Assembly: GCA_003586115.2 (NCBI GenBank)
Contig: QVOM02000126.1
Coordinates: 58,526,526 to 58,590,525, forward strand
Direction of reading: 5' to 3'
Source: Salvator merianae
Taxonomy: Eukaryota > Chordata > Lepidosauria > Squamata > Teiidae
Length of the DNA: 64,000 nt
A model generated the notes under the pieces. That model was given only the letters and a program-made list of their open reading frames with translations, was not told the origin of the DNA and did not search any database. Within the stretch, counting starts at the first letter, position 1. Every line of letters starts with the position of its first letter. This document shows positions 58,619 through 64,000 of the stretch, one piece after another. The position numbers were made by a program, and so were the translations under genes.

Positions 58619-58988
58619 GGGCCTTTTGCATTTGACACTAGTGAGTGTCAGGAATGCTCACTAGTGCAGTGCTTCCACATTTCATGGAGGTCTTGGTGAT
58701 CGGGGCAGACTACAGCTGCTCCTGATTGCTACCTGCTGTGGAGCACAAAACCATGTTGGACTGCTTCTGGTACACTGTTTCTGGTACACCCACTTCCGGG
58801 TGCAAATGCAGAGCAGCATTCACAGAAGTTTCCCAGTACTGTCATGGAGCAGGATGCCAGCTGGATGCCTGCATTCACATTGTGAATGCTGGTATCCTGC
58901 TGCCTGTCTTTTCCATGGCCTCACAGTGCAGACAGTCACCACCCTGCAAGGTCTATTCCTGTTCTATGGTGGAAAGTGTGAAAAGGCT
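58619..58988 (+). mobile_element. MITE family B, copy 7, nested at the centre of another palindrome
   Basis: GGGCCTTTTGCATTTGACACTAGTGAGTGTC and GGTGGAAAGTGTGAAAAGGC ends; body with GGTACACTG, CACTTCCGGGTGCAAATGC and GGATGCC. It sits between the inverted arms CTCTACTGGGAGAC and GTCTCCCAGTAGA, so an outer palindromic element was split at its centre. Confidence 0.8.
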
Positions 58989-59187
58989 CAGTGTCTCCCA
59001 GTAGAACACTGCATCTGCACCTGCTTTTAAGCAGTCCACACAGCATTCCAGGTCAATATACCAAACCAGTAGCCTATATGTGGAAGGCACACGAGTGGCT
59101 GTTCTGGTATACCAGGGTCATGAAGCTCAGCATAAAGTGGACTGCTTTCGGGAGCCCAGCTAAAACAGTCCAAGCCTCCGTGGTGGC

Positions 59188-59371
59188 AGCATGCCCCTAA
59201 AGGCCATTTGCAGGGAATCAAAAGGCCATTTTCAGGGAGTGAAAAGAAGGTTTTGCCTTCATCTTCTGCCTGAGAATGTCTTGAAGAAATTGGTGGGCCA
59301 CTGTGTAAGACAGGATGCTGGACTAGATGCGCTGTGGCCTGATCCAGCGGGGCTCCTCTTATGTTCTTATA
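59188..59371 (+). mobile_element. CR1/L3-like LINE 3' end
   Basis: GGTGGGCCACTGTGTAAGACAGGATGCTGGACTAGATGCGC, GATCCAGCGGGGCTCCTCTTATGTTCTTAT. A partial tandem duplication GGCCATTTGCAGGGAATCAAAA / GGCCATTTTCAGGGAGTGAAAA occurs at 59199-59243. Confidence 0.85.
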
Positions 59372-59514
59372 CTACAAACAAAATCAAACCTTTCTCATCC
59401 AGTCTGTTGTCATCACTACAATAACTGTTATCCAGGCTGGACAGCTAATGACTTTGCAAGCCAAACACAGTTCATCAGTCATGTATGAATTCCATAAAAA
59501 ACGTTCTGTTTTCG

Positions 59515-59645
59515 CATAGGGTGGCCAATTATGGTCCTCCACATATTACTACATTCAGTCTCATGAGCAGTCTGCCCATAATCAGAACAATGGAAGCTCC
59601 TAATCAGCCACACTGGAGCTACAGTTTAAGAGCCTCTGACCTAAG
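59515..59645. mobile_element. Possible decayed MITE (GGTCCTCCACATATT type)
   Basis: GGGTGGCCAATTATGGTCCTCCACATATTACTACA...CACTGGAGCTACAGTTTAAGAGCC resembles one half of the MITE with ends GGCCAA..TGTGACCCTCCAGATGTTG. Divergent. Confidence 0.3.
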
Positions 59646-61295
59646 GCAATCAAGAGTCAAAACCACTAAGAAGTCAGATTAAAATTTACTGGAAGAAAAG
59701 TGCTAAGCAGTAAACTCCAAAAGGCTTCCTGTTCTTTCTTTATTATTAACTGTAAGCTCCCCTAAATTTAGAGCTGCCACTTTATCCAAACACCTAATCT
59801 ACCCACCCGAACGGCATTAAAGCACAGAGCCTCAGCATTTTGCCTACACTGGTCACCGGCGGACAAGCAACAGCAGTAAAATCTCTGCACAAAACCACTT
59901 TGCACGCACCATACACTGCAACACTGCAGTAAACCCCAGACACATTTCAGCACTTGGTATATTAGCAGAAATGAAGCCAGGTGCCAGCATTGCTTAAGGA
60001 AATACAAAAATGTTTTGACAGCTACCCAGTCAGCATATGTCACAGTCTACCACACAATATTACACATATTAGCATTTCGTTAGGAAGAGGAAGCAAACCC
60101 CCAAAGGAAAGGCTCAGAACTGTAATGACAGTCTGTATTGCTCATTGTAGCCCATGGCAAAACAGAGTTTATTTCATTTGCCACTTTGATCCAGGCTTTA
60201 TGAGTCAGAGGACATAACAAACCTTAAACCTTGTATCTAGAAGGCCACGGTCTGAAGGTGCAACCCTACTGAAGTTAAGTAGGACTGGGTGAAAAGCTTC
60301 CTTGGATTCACACGGATGCCGTGCTGGGTTCCATGACAGAAGAAACGGGAAAATAAAAAATAAGGGGGGGGGGAACTATTTGCTTGTTGCATTGCAAGAA
60401 TGTAGTAAGCAGTCTTAGGTGAAGCCCCATCTAGTTCAAAATAATTTGGTTGCATTAGAGACACATACCTCCAGGTTTCTTTCTTTTACCTCTTATCTGA
60501 GCATGCTAAGGATTGAAGTTGTGGTTTCTGACAAGCAATGCCTTTATTGGCCTTTCCTGTCAGCAGCCACAGCATGACAAATTACGAGCTCTGCCTGGTT
60601 TCAGAAGGTAAAGCACTTAGATGCCACCTTAGGGACGAGGACAATAGCATTCCTCTTTCTCGACTGTCAGAGCTGAGACTTTGATCCTATGTATTCAACA
60701 GTCATTGTAACATCAGTGTTGCTGTCAACTTTTCATCTGCCAGGTCTAGATGCTGTTGTCTGTGGACTTGCAACCAAGTCTAATTTACTGCAATATGCTC
60801 TGTGTGGGGGCTATTTTACAGCCTGCTTCAGAAGCTACAACTATTCAAAATGTCGCCAATTACCAGGCCAGGTCCAAGGTGTTGTCTTTAGGGCAAACTA
60901 ATATACAAAGGAGTCCAGAGACCTTCCACACCTTGGTACGGTTCAAGGGACACCACACCCCCTACTAGTATGCTCTATCCTCACTGGACAGAATGTGGAC
61001 CGGATCAGGTGTCCCCAAATGAGTTTTGGTATACTTGTAGACCTGTTTGTAAAATCAGACCACAGAGCAATGCAGAAGGCACCTGCCTCTGTGGTCCGAT
61101 TTACCAGGGGATCCATTTTGGCAATGCAACAAGGTGTGCAGCCAAAATGGGTCCCCCAGGGGCTCTGAAGTCAGGAAATTTTGTCCCTGGCCATCAAAGC
61201 TTGTGGAGACTGGCTCCAAAATTCACATGAGCTTCAGGGATAGCATGCGGACTGTCCTGGAACTGTCCTGGACTGATCTGGACTCACTGGAGCAA
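59646..61295. other. Unassigned; weak 5S rRNA-like segment at 60238-60345
   Basis: At 60238-60345 AGGCCACGG, CTACTGAAGTTAAGTAGGACTGGGT, CTTGGAT and TGCTGGGTTCC recall the A and C box region of 5S rRNA-derived SINEs. At 61090-61170 GATCCATTTTGG and CCAAAATGGGTCCC are inverted words. No gene. Confidence 0.3.
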
Positions 61296-61299
61296 TTCA

Positions 61300-61505
61300 G
61301 CAAACTGAACTGAGAGAATTTTGCATTGGTTTGTTTTGTTTTAATTCACTTTATCTCTTTTTATATTTGTCATAGTATGTAGATTGCTATTTTATCTGCT
61401 TCCTTATGTGGTTTGGTTTTATCGTTCTACTCATTTATTCTGTACACTGCTTTGAAACTATAGTGGATGGAAGTATAGAAATCCTATAATAACTAAATAA
61501 ACAAA
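61300..61505 (+). mobile_element. L2 LINE 3' UTR end, copy 1
   Basis: TTTTGTTTTAATTCACTTTATC, GTACACTGCTTTGAAACTATAGTGGATGGAAGTATAGAAATCCTATAATAACTAAATAAAC. A second L2 3' part follows immediately, in the same orientation. Confidence 0.7.
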
Positions 61506-61539
61506 CCTCTAAATAACCAGACATATCAGAGCACTTTTC

Positions 61540-62230
61540 CTGTTATAGTTGGCAAGGCTACCAAGATTGCCTGGGGACATCTTCCTGTGGGAATCACAAA
61601 TTACTGAGTGTTACCTTACTGGGCTCTGGTAATCTCCTATTGCACTGAATGTGGGGCTGCCTTTAAAAATGCTTTGGGGACTTCAGCTAGTCCAGAACAG
61701 GGCCTGGGCATTTTGGACACATCATGCCAATCCCTTGTCAATTGCACTGGGCCCAAGTCCATTTCCAGGATCAGTCAGAAGTGCTGATTTTAAACTTTAA
61801 AGCTCCAAATAGTTTGGGACCAAGTTACTTGAAGGAATGCCTTATATGGTATAACCTTAGATCAGCAAAAGACCTGTTTTCTGCACCTCTGAAGTAAAGC
61901 AAGTGGCCACAAGGAAAAAGGCCTTCTCGGTTGTGGCACCCAGGATCAGAACCCACCTGGAGCCATCCTTATATGCCTCTCAGACCCAAGTGAAAATCTT
62001 TTTATTCACTCAGGCATTTTAGAGGTCTGCCTGGCCAGACTGAGTTTAAATGCTTTATTTCATTCTTAATAATATGTCTTTAATATACTGAACATTCTTC
62101 AGATATAATAACTAAATAAACATATTTAGTTTAACATATATATATTTTAATGTATTTTTAAAAAAATTATGAGTCGCTCAGAGAACTCTGGTAATTAGAC
62201 AGCTGTAGAAATCCAGTAAATAAATAAATG
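61540..62230 (+). mobile_element. L2 LINE, ORF2 C-terminus and 3' UTR, copy 2
   Basis: Translation shows LGPSYLKECLIWYNLRSAK, then KRPSRLW-like and FYSLRHF, paralleling GP.YL.E.L..Y..RRALRS and the AFSVAAP..WNSLP...L..F closing block of L2 ORF2. The UTR ends in AGTAAATAAATAAATG at 62214-62229. Multiple stops; ancient copy. Confidence 0.8.
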
Positions 62231-63861
62231 CCTTTCAAGTCCTTCTAATGCGACACCACTGTGGTTGTGTGGGGTTGATCATATTTTCATGGGTTCTTAT
62301 GCCAGGCTCTTGATTTTATCCATTATGCTTTATGAGAAATAGGAAGCTTACACTTTCATTGGGTAATCTTGCCTCCAGTCTATGGAGGAAAAGGTAACAG
62401 CACACCGTAAGGAATGACTGTAAGATTTAGGCCTGACTCTACACCATAGCCAGCCTTTTCAGGTGTAAAGAACTCCCACTGCCTAAGACTGCTGACTCTA
62501 TGAGTACTGTTGGCTGTCTACATGGCTCTTGAAAAGAGTGGGGTGTGGGATACCACACAGTGGTCCTTATGCTAGGATGGATGATGCAGCATGAAAACAG
62601 CATTCACCCCCATGTGGGACCCAGAACACAGTTGGAACAGGAACCTTGTCTGCAGCTACGGCGTTTCCGTGCTGGTGAGCTTCTCCATGGACCAAAAACG
62701 CCCTACTTCTAGCCATTTTCCCAGTCCATTGGAGAACTCTCTGACACGGGAATGGCACCAGGTAAGTCACATCTCCCACACAGTGTGGTGGAGGAGGTGG
62801 CTTACGTCACCTGCACTGCCCTGCCCCCTGCGTTAGGAGAAAAGTGACTCCCAGGACAGTTGGTCCAGGAGAGGCACTTCACAGGGGTGGGCAGGTTTGA
62901 ACAGTCCACTTCAGAGCTTCTGAAAGGGCAGCACTTCCCTCTGTGTGAATGAAGCCACAGCATAACAGACAACACATTACTCCCACTTTCCCTCTGTAAC
63001 ACAAATATCCGTTACCTGCACATTGCAAAAGTGCATAAGCAAAACAAAATGGAAGTCAAGGGAAGAGATTAAACAAAAGTGCAGATGGAAGCCAAATCGG
63101 AAGTCTGGCACATAAACCCGGCCTGCCTATTATTGTTGCATGTTTGTATCTGCCTGGGAAAAAAAAAAAAGAAAACTCCAAATACTCTCCCTCTAGAAAA
63201 TGGCTGCATATTTGGGGCGATGCAAACTGAAGGAGTGACTGAGCAAAGTTTTCAGCACCAGGGAGAATCGCTTCTTAATGGCTGGTCAGACTGTCAAAAC
63301 AAAAACATCAGCAACTATGGAAAATATGCCCCTTCATTTACATTTCATAACACATTATGAAAATTATGTCCTAAAAAGCATGGTTTTAAAGACAAGTTAC
63401 ATTACAGGGAATCTCAAGGTAGGATTTGAGAATCCATTTATCATTCTAGGTTTTTTTACCAAGGAATAGAAAATTTGCCTTTGCCAAGTTTCAGTCTCAA
63501 TGAAAGAGTTCCTCTTCTTATTTTCACATTACAAATATTAAGTGTGATCTTTAAAAAAAAAAAAGTTTCAGGTAGGATAACAGTTTCTGCCAAAATTCAT
63601 CCATCTCAAGTATTATGATCCCAAAGCAGCTGTGCTCAAGACATGATTTAGCATGAGCTCGAAAATGATAAATAACTTTTCCTCTAGAACTCCTACAGCG
63701 CTTACTTACTTGTTAAAACTATGTAAAGTCCACTGCTATTTCTTGGATGCCACCCAACACCATATCATCTTCTGATCTTCTAAACTGTGTATTTCCATGG
63801 GGAAATTACACTGAAAATGGCAATGTCAGTTCATCACTCCAAAAAAGAACACAAAAAAGAA
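62231..63861. other. Unassigned; MITE-like block at about 62550-62970
   Basis: The part at 62550-62970 has a slightly higher GC content and words such as GGTGTGGGATACCACAC that can fold, but no ends were resolved. The remainder is unassigned. Confidence 0.35.
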
Positions 63862-63900
63862 GCACACGGCGTGAGCACACGGCGTGAGCACACGGTCTGA
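63862..63900. repeat. 13-bp triplication GCACACGGCGTGA
   Basis: Three head-to-tail units at 63862-63874, 63875-63887 and 63888-63900 (the last is GCACACGGTCTGA). CpG-containing, in contrast to the AT-rich surroundings. Confidence 0.97.
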
Positions 63901-64000
63901 GGGGAGCGGAGTTTCCTGCTTTTGGTGACTCAGAGGAGCGGCCCAATAGGAATTACCCACATCCTCAGGAGGAGGAGCTAGCCTGCCCAGCGGGGCTTAA
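63901..64000 (+). promoter_or_regulatory. Possible distal promoter-like segment
   Basis: GC-richer than most of the window, with an AP-1-type TGACTCA (63926-63932), a CCAAT box (63943-63947) and GGAGGAGGAGC (63969-63979). With the CpG-bearing triplication next to it, this could be the edge of a promoter region continuing past the window. There is no transcription start or exon in view, so the call is speculative. Confidence 0.2.

Noticed and set aside
60238..60345. 5S rRNA gene
   Set aside because: Only scattered words match around the A/C box; at most a decayed 5S-derived SINE.

Overview
This window looks like nuclear DNA of a squamate reptile (lizard or snake lineage), AT-rich and dense in transposable elements. 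The diagnostic elements are a BovB (RTE-type) ORF2 tail near 56.6-57.0 kb, a Sauria-type tRNA-derived SINE at 32.74-33.04 kb, several L2-type LINEs with YADD-type reverse transcriptase remnants, CR1/L3-like LINE 3' ends ending in TTCTTATG or ATTCTATG octamers, L1 fragments, a Ty1/copia-like LTR element, and many palindromic non-autonomous DNA transposons. The calls rest on recognising translated motifs and repeat signatures by eye; no database search was run.

I found no convincing host protein-coding exon, no functional tRNA or rRNA gene and no CRISPR array. All open reading frames are short (178 codons at most), and the readable ones are pieces of dead retrotransposon ORFs. The window is best read as intergenic or deep intronic sequence. 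The only hint of a nearby gene is the last 140 bp: a 13-bp triplicated CpG-containing motif, an AP-1-type site and a CCAAT box.

Layout. 0-11 kb: CR1 remnant, tetranucleotide arrays, copies of two MITE families (A, C), an L1 3' end, a partial family B copy and an L1-like minus-strand segment. 11-14 kb: an L2 3' end and an old L1 interleaved with a TTAATTAA-rich satellite; the L1 carries a second 70-bp insertion with a 14-bp target duplication. 15-19.6 kb: one L2 ORF2 split by a 1.9-kb copia-like element with two near-identical 357/358-bp LTRs and a 5-bp target duplication. 20-31 kb: long hairpin, candidate solo LTR, family B copy, L2 RT fragment, a 1.1-kb terminal-inverted-repeat element with a family A copy inside, and a tRNA-derived SINE. 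31-49 kb: Sauria SINE, CR1 and L2 tails, MITE families A, B and C, and a 0.7-kb TIR element. 49-64 kb: more family B and C copies, an L1 fragment, BovB, CR1 tail, two consecutive L2 3' ends, and the GC-richer terminal segment.

Nothing here amounts to a new functional system. The items most worth a second look are the copia-like element with its atypical interior and CRE-like LTR octamer, the satellite-LINE patchwork at 11-14 kb, and three families of palindromic MITEs repeated through the window.
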